In this document: piece after piece, positions 1-10,422 of the stretch
Layout of the letters: the number at the start of each line of letters is the position of its first letter
How positions within the stretch are numbered: position 1 is the first letter of the stretch
Source of the DNA: Malaya genurostris
Taxonomy: Eukaryota > Arthropoda > Insecta > Diptera > Culicidae
Length of the DNA: 64,000 bases
Assembly: GCF_030247185.1 (NCBI RefSeq)
Contig: NC_080571.1
Span: 352,156,254 to 352,220,253 of the forward strand
Reading direction: 5' to 3'
Position numbers and translations under genes: made by a program
Notes under the pieces: generated by a model
Told to the model about the DNA's origin: nothing
The model's database searches: none
Seen by the model: the letters and a program-made list of their open reading frames with translations, nothing else

Positions 1-86
1 CGATGTCTCGGACTAGTTTAACACTTGCCCTTCTCGCACCGTATAATATTGTGGTCCCGGCAAGGATTTGTAATCGAGTTTCACGT
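1..86 (-). pseudogene. DD37E-type transposase fragment, cut by window edge
   Basis: Read on the minus strand, this segment matches positions 15862-15946 of the DD37E element at 15486-16759 almost base for base, covering the residues that follow the first catalytic aspartate (YVKLDYKSLPGPQYYTVREG). It retains the G missing from the 15.9-kb copy, so its frame continues where that copy shifts. Similarity stops at about base 86 and the other side lies outside the window. It is a remnant or the visible edge of a longer copy. Confidence 0.75.
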
Positions 87-730
87 TAGCTATAATTTCG
101 CTTCTATTTATAGACTCGCGTGCTTCCAACAGCTTGGCTTTTGCATCGATTGACCAATCAGAGAGATGCTTTCCCTTTGATATATGTTATCGCTTACTCC
201 TTCAAAACCGTCGTCTATGGTAGGGAAATCCGGTATGTCGGAGATTTTTAGCAGTCAAAATAGTACACTGCTTACTACTAATCAAAATTTCTATCATTTA
301 TAATTGAAAATACGTGGTTTGATACATTCAAAATCGAATCGTAGAAATATTTTCAATCAAATAATGAAATAATATTAATAATTGATACAAAATATACTGA
401 GCTGTAAGTGTTTAAGACCTGACCACATTTCTACGTGTATTTTTCCATGAGTTTCTAATTTGCTCCCCTATATAGAAAACAAAGATGTGTTCCACATCAA
501 ATAAATATCTGTCAATATGAAAAAAAATTTTGAGCGATTATCACGTAAATTATATCGAAAGTCGAGTTTTTTTCAAACAAAACGTGTAGCGTTAATTAAA
601 TTCGTGTAAATTGAAGTTTTAGTGTATCGAATTTTCATAAAATCATAACCCATTCGAATATCCAAGTCCGACTTCCGGTTCTAATAGTACAAGGTGGACA
701 AGTTTTCAAAAATTTAAACTGTAAACCGAT
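87..730. other. AT-rich spacer, no gene seen
   Basis: No recognisable coding frame, RNA gene or tandem structure is visible. There are A/T homopolymer runs and scattered stops in all frames. Confidence 0.5.
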
Positions 731-734
731 TTAA

Positions 735-1207
735 AAAAAATAAATGAGAAAATTGTTGGAATCGATAAAACGATCAATATAATTTAATGTTTGAAGATGA
801 TTTCATACAAATGTTGGCCGCGGCTCCGCTTTAGATGTCCCATGCGCAAGGTCCAATTTTGGTACACTCTTGTCGGTATTTCTCGAATAATGCCACCGGT
901 TCATAATCCACACCAAACAGTGATTTTTTTTGGGATGCATTGGTAGCCCTTACAGTGCTTCTGGCTGGTCTTTACTCCAGATGCGGTAATTTTGCTTGTT
1001 GACGCTTCCATTCAACCAGACATGAGCATCGCCGCTGAACACAATTTTTCGATAAAACAGTGGATCTTTCTCCAACTTTACCAGCGCCCATTTATGATTA
1101 AATTATAGATTAAACTGAACAAGTTTGACAATGTCACAAAACACGATTCACGCGTGATCTGTCAAAAACAGTGTTGCCCAAAAAATACCAGCAAAAAATA
1201 ACACTTT
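735..1207 (-). mobile_element. Decayed IS630-Tc1-mariner-type element, minus strand
   Basis: The minus strand reads a transposase-like stretch at about 1055-955 (VFSGDAHVWLNGSVNKQN, then WSKDQPEAL). This resembles the FSDEAHFWLNG-type motif known from many invertebrate IS630-Tc1-mariner transposases, here with an aberrant SGDAH. The same order of sequence recurs on the plus strand at 62080-62590, from a leader with GGCAACACTG and GACAGATCACGCG to an end with a TCGAT-rich motif. The coding part is only about 45 codons between stops, so this is a short defective or non-autonomous copy. The family assignment rests on that motif only. Confidence 0.55.
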
Positions 1208-2020
1208 ACTTGACCCGTCATTTAAATCGAAGGTGCAAAAAATTTGGAAATTCTTCCAATTTGAGCTTAAAACTGCTTTATTTTGTAGTTCATATTATCT
1301 GATGGTTGATTGATTCGAATTTCACTGCGCCGGTATCCAGTTTTCGGTTATGAAAATAGTGGTCGAAATCTTTAACATGAAGCTCACTTAATTTTCTCAT
1401 GTATGATTGAATCGTTATTCACTAACATTCAAAGTTCAAATGTATTCTTATGGATTGTTTTTTAATTTATATAATTTAGAAGATAATGAATACCAAGTCA
1501 TTAAACTTTCAAGAAATGAGCGGGCTTGTATAAAACTTGAAATTTGATCGATAAAAACATTGACTTATTGGTTTTTCGCAAAACACAATATTTTCTATAA
1601 AATTTCGTTTGTTTGTAGTATTTCAATAAAATTTCGTTTGTTTGTAGTATTCATACAACATTCACGGCACTTCATTGGACCAGCCTAACGCCATCGACTA
1701 TTGATTTAGCTGAATAAAAGAACCGGCACATTCGTCCTAGACCACGTTCAGATTCGGGATACAATACGGTCCGGGTGCCCTAGCCGAGCTTTTTCGCTCT
1801 TTCTAAATTTCACAGCTTGAAACATATTAAATATAATAGCCAGGGGTCAGCGAGGGTAATTGCTCAATTCATTCGAATGTAGGCATTCGTCGCCAATTGG
1901 ATTTCTGCGACTGCACAGGAAATACGACACCGCTCACCATCAGTGCAGTACCAGTGAGGCTACAATTTAATGAAAAGTGTATTCGTTACACAGGATGCAT
2001 AAAATTTCTATTTATGGGCT
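1208..2020. repeat. Spacer with a 26-bp direct duplication
   Basis: A 26-bp unit beginning ATAAAATTTCGTTTG is present at 1597-1622 and again at 1626-1651. No gene is recognised elsewhere in this stretch. Confidence 0.6.
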
Positions 2021-2176
2021 CCTACTATCTAGGAAAAACTATAACGACCACGGTCGTACAATAAATAAATGACCAAAGGGAGCGTTTGGCTGTCGACTAT
2101 TATTATTATAAACAGTTGAAGAACTATTAAATCAACATTAAAATAAAAGAAAACTAAATAGCGCAAAGCGCTCTTT

Positions 2177-2431
2177 GTGTCAATACAACACGGTATTAGT
2201 TCGTTGTACGTCCTCGATTCTGGAGCCCAGAATCCAAGCGTATGTCGTATTTCAGACGAGGATGTAAGTGATATAATAAATTTATGTGAACGCGTATCTT
2301 GCTTATTCGCTTCGTGTATCCTTCGCTCCATGACTACAGAACTCATCGAAATTTTTAATATAAATATATATAAAGCTTCAATAAAAGCCACGTTTTCGGT
2401 TTATTATTCAGCCTTAAAAATATCATGGTAA
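2177..2431 (+). other. Unrecognised short open frame, doubtful
   Basis: An open frame of about 84 codons lies here with a second one antisense to it. I recognise no domain; the second half is rich in Ile, Asn and Lys as expected from AT-rich DNA. It is probably not coding. A short exon cannot be excluded, since GT and AG dinucleotides are present at several positions. Confidence 0.12.
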
Positions 2432-2620
2432 CCGTAAATAAGTCATTAAATTTACGGACTGAATTAAAATAAATTGTTATCTCAACATAAATAAACGAAT
2501 ATCTAAATCACTGAGACAGACTCGGAGTTGCAACTACCTGGCGCGCCGTGTGGTTAGTTCGGTACACAGTCACAGGGTTCACTTGTTTCGTGATCTGGCT
2601 TCGTAGCAAGGCGAAAGACC

Positions 2621-2896
2621 TTGCCAGAGAAGAAGGCAGGTGATGGGCGGGCAATACGGGACTGGTTTGCGACTGCCGATCGGGGTTTAATAACTGAAAC
2701 TCCTGTGAGGGCCAGTTGGGGGAGCATCGAATTCAGCGATTTCGTAGCACGGACCAGAAATAACAATGATATGTGTCTCATATCAAGGAACGCTAGTTGG
2801 TTCGATGATAGGGTGGCGCTTGAAGAAAAAAAAGGAAAATGTGATGATTTGAAACATTTGTTTTTTTCTTTTGTGACATTGTTACTTAACAATTGA
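2621..2896 (+). other. Unrecognised open frame, possible mobile-element remnant
   Basis: A 91-codon frame is more GC-rich than its flanks and reads like protein (IRDWFATADRGLITETPV and later ISRNASWFDDRVALEEKKGK). It is followed by an A-rich tract ending AAAAAATAAAAC near 2920, compatible with the tail of a retroposed copy. I do not recognise the family. An EN-domain remnant of a non-LTR element is a guess, not a call. Confidence 0.2.
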
Positions 2897-2935
2897 ACAA
2901 CAACCAGTAAAAAATAAAACATTTTTTTAATTAGG

Positions 2936-3330
2936 TAGTAAATTTGATCCGCTTGCTGATTGAAAAAAAAATTGTTTTGATAGTATCCTGAAAAGTTGTG
3001 ATCGGTTTTGAAACCCAGCCGAAATCATAAACGCGACAAATTTGCCCATTAGAATCTAAATATTCAAGAGCCATCCTGTTTAACAAGGACGAAGTGAGAT
3101 GACGGTCGTGGCGAAAGTTTATTTAGATGTTTGGTACAACCGTCGTTGTATGATACTCATGCCCTTCTGGAAAAGGTTCTCCTTTTGTTTTCAACCGCAG
3201 CTAAATTCTTGCCATGAGATTTAACCGCTTTTAACAAGTCTAGTAAAACTATGGGTGAGTTTTTACTAAAATCAGCAACAGATTCAAAATTTCCATTCTT
3301 CAACTTTATTACTATCAAAAGAACCTATTT
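2936..3330 (-). pseudogene. Decayed protein-coding relic of unknown family
   Basis: On the minus strand two successive frames read as protein. The upstream part (about 3310-3180) gives NGNFESVADFSKNSPIVLL and LLKAVKSHGKNLAAVENKRR. After a frame change, the downstream part (about 3190-2936) gives PFPEGHEYHTTTVVPN, a stop, then MALEYLDSNGQICRVYDFG and a TAA at about 2936. Residue composition is protein-like despite the AT-rich DNA. At least one frameshift and one internal stop separate the parts. I do not recognise the family; a DNA-transposon protein or a host pseudogene are both possible. Confidence 0.35.
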
Positions 3331-3402
3331 TAAATCCCAGATCATTAGTATAGGGCGAATTTGTTAAATTTTCCAATTCAGCAATTTATTATGAATTATA
3401 TT

Positions 3403-3416
3403 AAATATAAGTTTTC
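3403..3416 (+). repeat. Left target-site duplication of the I-clade element
   Basis: AAATATAAGTTTTC here is repeated exactly at 9483-9496, directly after the poly(A) end of the retrotransposon. The two leading A residues of the right copy merge with the poly(A), so the true duplication may be 12 to 14 bp. Confidence 0.8.
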
Positions 3417-4121
3417 ATCATTCAGTAATAGCCGTTCAACCGAGAAGGTTGTGTATAGAAGCGTACAGTTTAATAACGCTGGTTGGTTTACACGGTTGAA
3501 CTACAGGTAGAGACCTGTTGGCAGCAGCCGTTAAAACGTATAGTCGTGCTGCATAAGAGAGCCCTAGTGCTGGGCCAAGCTGGTGAAGGAAACAACAAAG
3601 GGCGTTTCCCAAACTCTACCCAGGCCGCAATATACAGCCACAAGTGCTGAGCAGGAGAGTGCAAAGGCACATCGAAGAGGAAGAGTGCAAAGGCACATAG
3701 AAGCAGGAGAGTGCAAAGGCACACCGGTGCGAAGGCACTTCGGTGCAGAAGCATATCGGTGCGGAGCACTAGGAAGAAGGAGACAAGACAACTCGGTCTT
3801 TCCACTGCCATACAACACGCAGGTATACACCGGTGACCTGCGCTGGTTACAGCTGGCGAAGACGAAAGCAAATCGGAATTCGAGTGGTGCTGGATGCCAG
3901 GTAGCATCACATCATATTCTATCGCTACAGTGAGCTTCAGCATTGTATCAACGTCCAGATACATCCAACAAGAACATCTAGAGCAACGAGGATCTACACG
4001 GCAGTGCAACGGAGATAGACAACAATTTCAAGGTAGAAGTTTTTTCTTTTCCTTTTGATTGAGTACTGTGTAGTGTTGGTTTAAAATTTTATTTTAAAGT
4101 TTAGTTAAAAATTTTAATGTA
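3417..4121 (+). promoter_or_regulatory. 5' leader of the I-clade element with internal repeats
   Basis: About 705 bp precede ORF1. From 3656 to 3765 there are degenerate tandem repeats: roughly 27-bp units built on GAGTGCAAAGGCACA (three times), then roughly 16-bp units (GTGCGAAGGCACTTCG, GTGCAGAAGCATATCG). Non-LTR elements of this kind usually carry an internal RNA polymerase II promoter in the leader. I could not assign the promoter elements themselves. A 116-codon open frame across the repeats looks incidental. Confidence 0.5.
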
Positions 4122-5411
4122 ATGGATGAATCCATGGACGTAAATCCTAGCATGAATCCGATACCCCCACGAACGAAAAAATATCAGGAGAGCTCTTCTG
4201 GGCCTTGGATAGTCTTTTTTAGACGTATATCAAAGCCATTAAATATTTTTCAAATTAATAAAGGTTTGACATCACGATACTCTTCAATCAAAGAGATCAT
4301 AAAAGTAAATAACGATAAAATTCGTGTTGTGGTAAATAATTTGAAACACGCGAATGATATTGTCTCTTCGGAACATTTCAATAAAGAGTATAAAGTTTAC
4401 ATACCCTCCAAAGATGTCGAAATTGACGGTGTTGTTACCGAAGCGAGTCTTTCGGTAGATGATTTACTCAAGCATGGTGTTGGTCGTTTCAAGAACTCTA
4501 TGCTTGAGGGTGTGAAAATACTGGAGTGCAAACAACTGTACTCAGTAGTTCATGAAGAGGAAAAAAAAGTTTATCGCCCATCAGACTCGTTTCGAGTGAC
4601 ATTTGCCGGGTCTGCGTTGCCGTCCCATGTCTATGTCGATAAAATTCGCCTCCCTGTTCGGCTTTTTGTTCCAAATGTAATGAATTGTACGAACTGCAAA
4701 AAATTCGGCCACACAGCTACTTACTGTAGTAATAAATCAAAATGTATTAAGTGTGAAGGGCCTCATAAAGATAATGATTGCAACAAGGAAATTGAAAAAT
4801 GTATTTATTGTGGGAATAGTCCTCATGATGATATTTCAGTATGCACTGCATTTAAAGTGCACAAAGACAAAATTAAGCTTTCTTTAAAAGCACGGTCTAA
4901 GCGCACATATGCAGAAATGCTTAAAACGGTCATTGATGTCCCCCCTTTGGAAACCGAAAACAGGTTTTCAAATCTAGAGGAACCAGAGGACTCTGACTCT
5001 GACGAAAATAGTGAAGGTAATTCGTTTATCACTACCCAAGGGTCAGTTAAGAGAAAGAAGTCTTCCTCCAAATTACCAAAAAAGACACCTAAAATTTCAT
5101 CTCAAAAAAAAGATCCCCGTGTTAAACAAAAAAAGTCAAAACCAAAGACTGTGCCTCCTGGTTTGTCAAATTCACAAACCAATCCAGGATCTAGTACAGA
5201 AAAAGATAATAATCCAGTGGGCTCCATTTCACAGCCACCAACAGGATTACTGAAGTTTTCGGAAATTGTTGAATGGATTTTCTCAGCATTCAATATATCT
5301 GAACCCTTAAAGACCCTCATAATGGCATTCCTTCCAATAGCTAGAACCTTTTTGAAGCAGTTATCAGCTCAATGGCCAATTGTCTCAGGTTTTGTATCTT
5401 TTGATGGATAA
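4122..5411 (+). CDS. I-clade retrotransposon ORF1, gag-like nucleic-acid-binding protein
   Basis: This 429-aa intact frame encodes the ORF1 (gag-like) protein, which in non-LTR elements binds the element RNA and forms the cytoplasmic ribonucleoprotein. Residues about 187-250 carry three zinc-knuckle-like motifs: CTNCKKFGHTATYC (CX2CX4HX4C), CIKCEGPHKDNDC (CX2CX3HX4C) and CIYCGNSPHDDISVC (CX2CX4HX5C). Ahead of them is a region typical of I-type ORF1 proteins (GVGRFKN, then YRPSDSFRVTF). After them comes an acidic Ser/Asp/Glu stretch (about 287-300) and a Lys/Ser/Pro-rich basic tail. The ATG at 4122 is the first in the frame after the leader. The stop overlaps the ORF2 start. Unlike ORF2, the frame has no lesion. 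Confidence 0.88.
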   Translation: MDESMDVNPSMNPIPPRTKKYQESSSGPWIVFFRRISKPLNIFQINKGLTSRYSSIKEIIKVNNDKIRVVVNNLKHANDIVSSEHFNKEYKVYIPSKDVEIDGVVTEASLSVDDLLKHGVGRFKNSMLEGVKILECKQLYSVVHEEEKKVYRPSDSFRVTFAGSALPSHVYVDKIRLPVRLFVPNVMNCTNCKKFGHTATYCSNKSKCIKCEGPHKDNDCNKEIEKCIYCGNSPHDDISVCTAFKVHKDKIKLSLKARSKRTYAEMLKTVIDVPPLETENRFSNLEEPEDSDSDENSEGNSFITTQGSVKRKKSSSKLPKKTPKISSQKKDPRVKQKKSKPKTVPPGLSNSQTNPGSSTEKDNNPVGSISQPPTGLLKFSEIVEWIFSAFNISEPLKTLIMAFLPIARTFLKQLSAQWPIVSGFVSFDG

Positions 5412-8400
5412 TTTATCACCCGTCGCAAATGATACAATCACTGTCCTGCAGTGGAATTGTCGAAGCATCATGCCAAAACTTGATTCATTTAAAATATTAT
5501 TGCATAGTCAAAAATGTGATGTATTTGCTTTATGCGAAACATGGCTTACTTCAAACATAGCTTTAAATTTTAATGATTTTAACATTATACGTCTCGATAG
5601 AGACTCTCCGTATGGTGGAGTGCTTTTGGGAATTAAGAAATGCTATTCCTTTTATAGATTAAACATCCCTCCAACTTCTAGTATAGAAGTTGTTGCTTGC
5701 CAAATAAACATTAAAGGCAAAGATATTTGCATAGCTTCGGTTTATATTCCTCCAAAAGCACAAGTTGGACAGCAACAGCTTAATGAAATGGTTGAAGCCC
5801 TTCCTGCACCACGATTGATTCTGGGGGATTTAAATTCGCACGGTATTATGTGGGGTTCCGTTTACAATGATAGCAGATCATCTTTAATACAAAACATTTG
5901 TGACAATTTTAGCATGACGGTATTAAATATGGGTAGCATGACACGGATCCCACCTCCGGCACGCCCAAGTGCATTAGATCTATCTCTTTGCTCAACATCA
6001 ATTCGACTAGATTGCACCTGGAAAATACTGCCTGATTTACACGGTAGCGATCATTTACCAATCATCATCTCAATTAGCAGTAGCAATTGCATTGCTACTT
6101 CCGCTAGTATTCCATATGATTTGACAAAAAATATCGACTGGATTAAATACCAAAGTAGTATCTCTAGTATTTTGAATTCAATGGAAGAGCTCCCTCCACT
6201 TGAAGAATATGACTTCCTCATTTGTTCGATTCTGGAGGCAGCAGAACAATCCCAAACTAAACGCTTTCCTGGGCCAACGACTAACAGAAGGCCTCCCAAC
6301 CCCTGGTGGGACAAAGAGTGCTCAGAGGCTAAACTCGCAAAACAAAATGCTTGCAAGACGTTTCTAAAACGGGGAGGAGGAACTCCTCAGAATTTTGAAA
6401 AACTTATGGTTTTAGAAACCAAGTACAAGAGCATACTTCGAGCCAAAAAATGTAGCTATTGGAGACATTTTGTCGAAGGTTTGTCAAGAGATACCTCAAT
6501 GAGCACTCTTTGGAACACGGCCAGACGAATGAGGAATCGTAACGTGGGCAATGAGAGTGATGAATACTCGAACCGATGGATATTTGACTTTGCTAGGAAA
6601 GTTTGCCCAGATTCTGTTCCTACGCAGAGCATTATACGGGAATCTCCTCCAAATAATGGTTTTATTAATAACCCATTTTCAATGATGGAATTTTCTATAG
6701 CACTCTTGTCTTGTAACAATAACGCTCCAGGGTTGGACAGAATTAAATTCAACTTGGTGAAGAATCTGCCCAACCTCGCAAAAAGACGTTTGTTGGAATT
6801 GTTCAACAAGTTTCTTGAGCAAAATATTGTTCCACCTGACTGGAGACAAGTGAAAGTTATCGCCATTCAAAAACCGGGGAAACCAGCTTCCAATCACAAC
6901 TCATATAGACCCATTGCGATGTTGTCCTGCATCAGAAAATTGTTCGAAAAAATTATTCTACGACGTCTCGACACTTGGGTCGAGACGAACGGTTTGTTGT
7001 CAGATACTCAGTTTGGCTTCCGTAGAAATAAAGGGACGAATGATTGCCTTGCATTACTTTCGTCTGACATCCAAATTGCCTTCGCTCAAAAGCAACAAAT
7101 GGCATCTGTATTTTTAGACATTAAAGGAGCATTTGATTCAGTTTCCATTGATGTTCTTTCAGACAAGCTTCACCAAAATGGACTCCCAGCGGTTATTAAT
7201 AATTATTTGCACAACCTTTTGTCAGAGAAACACATGCATTTTTCACATGGCGATTTGGCAACACTCAGAAATAGTTACATGGGTCTCCCGCAAGGCTCAT
7301 GCCTCAGTCCGCTCCTCTATAATTTTTACGTAAATGACATTGACAGCTGTCTAGTAACCCCATGTACACTAAGACAATTGGCAGATGATGGCGTGGTTTC
7401 AGTTACTGGACCCAAAGCTATTGATCTGCATAAACCATTGCAAGATACCTTGGATAACTTGTCCGATTGGGCTGTTCATCTTGGTATCGAATTCTCTGCG
7501 GAGAAAACAGAGTTAGTCGTCTTTTCAAGAAAGCATGATCCCGCGCAGCTTCAGTTTCATATGATGGGAAGAATGATCCAACAGGTTTTAACTTTTAAAT
7601 ACCTCGGGGTGTGGTTCGATTCCAAATGCACGTGGGGAGGACACATTAGGTTTCTGATAACAAAATGCCAACAAAGAGTAAATTTTCTTCGAACAATAAC
7701 AGGATCTTGGTGGGGTGCTCATCCGGAAGATCTAATAAAATTGTATCAGACAACGATACTGTCAGTGATGGAATATGGATGCGTTTGCTTTCGTTCCGCT
7801 GCAAACTGTCATATTATCAAACTGGAGTGAATTCAGTATCGTTGTTTGCGAATTGCCTTAGGCTGCATGCATTCGACACATACAATGAGTCTTGAAGTTC
7901 TGGCGGGAGTTCTTCCATTTTAGGAACGTTTTTGGGAGCTCCCGTCGCGACTGCTAATAAGATGTGAGGTACTGAGTCCCCTGGTTATTAACAACTTCTA
8001 AAGGCTAGTTGAGCTTCAATCTCAAACTAGATTCATGACAGTATATTTTAACCATATGTCACAGGAAATCAACCCTTCAAGATATATTCCTATCCATGAC
8101 AGCCTCCTAAATGTCCCTGACTCAACTTTATTTTTCGATACATCCATGCAGCGCGAAGTGCGTGGAATCCCGGATCATCTACGTTCGACGGAAATCCCAA
8201 AAATATTTTCAAGTAAGTTCAGGCATATTGACTCTGAGAAAATGTTTTACACGGACGGATCGCGAATTGAAGAAGCGACAGGGTTTGGTATGTTCAACAA
8301 TAATGTTTCGGCCTCATTTAGGCTTCAAGAACCTGCATCTGTTTATATAGCAGAGCTAGCAGCAGTTCATTATAGTTTGAGTGTAATCGTCACATTAATT

Positions 8401-9093
8401 CCAAACCATTATTTCCTCTTCACAGATAGTCTGAGTGCAATTGAAGCCATTCGCTCAAACATGACTGGCAAGACTGAACCGTTTTTCCTGGGCAAAATAA
8501 AACAGTGCCTGAACGACATATTGAACAATAATTATCTAATCACTATAGTCTGGGTCCCGGCTCATTGCTCCATTCCTGGCAATGAAAGAGCCGATATTTT
8601 AGCCAAACGTGGTGCTATTGAGGGTGAAATTTATGAGAGACCAATTGCTTTCAACGAATTCTATAGCTCGTCTCGCCAAAGAACACTTGCCAGCTGGCAA
8701 GCTACTTGGGATAAAGATGATCTGGGTCGGTGGATGCACTCAATTATTCCGAAAATATCGACAAAGGCATGGTTCAGGGGACTGGATGTGAGTAGAGATT
8801 TCATTCGTGTGATGTCCAGACTCATGTCCAATCACTACACGTTAGATGCACATCTCCTTCGAATTGGGCTCTCCGAGACTAATCATTGTGCTTGTGGCGA
8901 AGGTTATCGAGATATTGATCATGTCGTTTGGACATGCGTGGGGTATCGTGATGTCAGATCTCAACTAATAAATTCTTTGCGTACCCAAGGTAGACTATCC
9001 AATATCCCAGTTCGAGACATTCTTGCTTGTCGTGACCTTTCATACATGAAACTTATTTATCATTTCATAAAGAAAACTGGAGTTTCAATTTAA
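5404..9093 (+). pseudogene. I-clade ORF2: endonuclease, reverse transcriptase and RNase H, three stops
   Basis: One continuous reading frame of 1,229 codons carries, in order: an APE-type endonuclease (LQWNCRSIM near residue 16, GDLNSHGIMWGS near 140, SDHLPI near 215); a reverse transcriptase (FLDIKGAFDS near 569, GLPQGSCLSPLLYNFYVND near 625, catalytic LADDG near 658); and RNase H (FYTDGSRIE near 947, FTDSLSAIEA, then VWVPAHCSIPGNERAD). A C-terminal Cys/His motif (CACGEGYRDIDHVVWTC) follows. It makes the nick and cDNA during integration. The start at 5404 lies in ATGGATAA, overlapping the ORF1 stop. Stops at 7828 (TGA), 7921 (TAG) and 7999 (TAA) interrupt the frame between RT and RNase H; there is no frameshift. 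The first is most simply a CGA-to-TGA change. Confidence 0.88.
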
Positions 9094-9458
9094 TAAAGGC
9101 CCCTTTCAAGACTTAGTTCTGATCCCAGCTGCGTCCATGAGTTCAACCAATAGCTAAATTAGAATAAAAATAATGTAATGATACAAACAAACTCGAAACA
9201 GTTTATGAAATTATTAACAAAATGTCTGAAAATAACAGCTTATTTTATAATTTATAGAAGTTAATCGTTTGGTTCAAATAATATTTCCGAGTAGATTTCA
9301 TAATTAATGACGAGTTACCTAAGATGATATTTAAGTAATAAGAGAATATGTTTTAATAAATGCAAAACGTTGTGACTATGTTAGAATTAAATTAGGATAA
9401 GAATATTATGTAAAAGTGATGCTACGGCGAAGAAAAACTTATGTAAACTGCCTTAAGA

Positions 9459-9464
9459 AATAAA
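9459..9464 (+). terminator. Polyadenylation signal of the I-clade element
   Basis: AATAAA lies about 12-15 bp before the terminal A tract at about 9475-9485, at the normal distance for a cleavage/polyadenylation signal. Confidence 0.6.
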
Positions 9465-9496
9465 CGTATTTATGAAAAAAAAAAATATAAGTTTTC

Positions 9497-10385
9497 TAAA
9501 ACTTTTACATTCAAGAAGTATTAAGAAGAAAAATTCTTATTTTGCTTTGGCGCCAAATTTTTTCGGTACGCCACTGTTTGTTATATATTAGTTCCAACAT
9601 TTTGTAATCTCGAAGAAATGAGTCGAATGATATATGACACTGGTCAGCACCAGCATCAGTTTTTTAATAAATTATCAACAGATAACCTTAATGTGATGTG
9701 ACGTGAAGTGAAGCCACCATCAGTTCAAGGACTTGCCAGTGGATGCGGGTAACTGACTTACAATAGCTCCGATATGACTCATCCATTCACCTTCTTACTA
9801 TATAGCTGTTACCGAAAAGCGAACAAAAAGGGTTGGGCGGATATGTAAGTAGAGTCACTTACTCGTATTCCGCGGGAATAAAAGATGCTCTTCCAACCAT
9901 AATATCCAGTGCATGGATGAAGCATATCGCTATAAATGCTTGAACCCGCCTGATGGTTTGTTTGAGAAGGGCGCGTCAGACTCATTTCAAACCTTCAGAA
10001 GGAAATAAGTTTCCTTCAAGTGAATTGGGTTGGCTATCCACAATCCCTCGTCCAGTCATCAATTTGTCCGATGCCCTGATGCTCCCTCCCCTTTACGTCC
10101 CCGTGATAAATGTTTTATATTGATAAATACAATGAAACATAGTGTAATGAAGTTAATATAACATAAAATGTTATAATAGATTACAAAATAATATAATATA
10201 ATATAACATAATATAATATAATAGTTAATGTATAGTGTCAGTTATGCTCTTCTATCTTCGCAATACTGCAGGAAGTAGAATAATTCTTTTCTAATAATAA
10301 TAATATCCACATCTATAAAAAAATATAATTTATTATTATTGATGACAAATTAACAATAATAACAATAAATATAATAATGAAAATA
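9497..10385. repeat. Spacer with ATAAT-type simple repeats
   Basis: No gene is seen. At 10140-10225 there is a run of degenerate ATAATATAAT, and at 10295-10395 short AAT/ATA arrays. A module ending GTTATGCTCTTCTAT followed by AAT repeats resembles the segment just before the long AAT array at 13.17 kb (GTTACGCTCTTCTAAT), so these may be copies of one repeat family. Confidence 0.5.
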
Positions 10386-10422
10386 ATAATAAAAACCTGT
10401 CTTAATCCACCTAGAGGATGTA

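Larger units (their letters stand above)
3417..9484 (+). mobile_element. Full-length I-clade non-LTR retrotransposon
   Basis: The element spans a 5' leader, ORF1 (4122-5411), ORF2 (5404-9093), a 3' UTR of about 390 bp with AATAAA at 9459-9464 and a terminal A-rich tract at about 9475-9485. It is flanked by 12-14 bp direct repeats (3403-3416 and 9483-9496), the signature of target-primed reverse transcription. RNase H downstream of the reverse transcriptase, with an APE endonuclease, places it in the I group; Jockey-clade elements normally lack RNase H. The 6.07-kb length fits a complete I-type element. ORF2 has three stop codons, so this copy is not autonomous as read. The exact 5' base within CATCATTCAG is inferred from the duplication. 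Confidence 0.88.

Noticed and set aside
3583..3933. 116-codon open frame in the I-element leader
   Set aside because: It runs over short tandem repeats in the leader, has no recognisable domain and conflicts with the position expected for ORF1.
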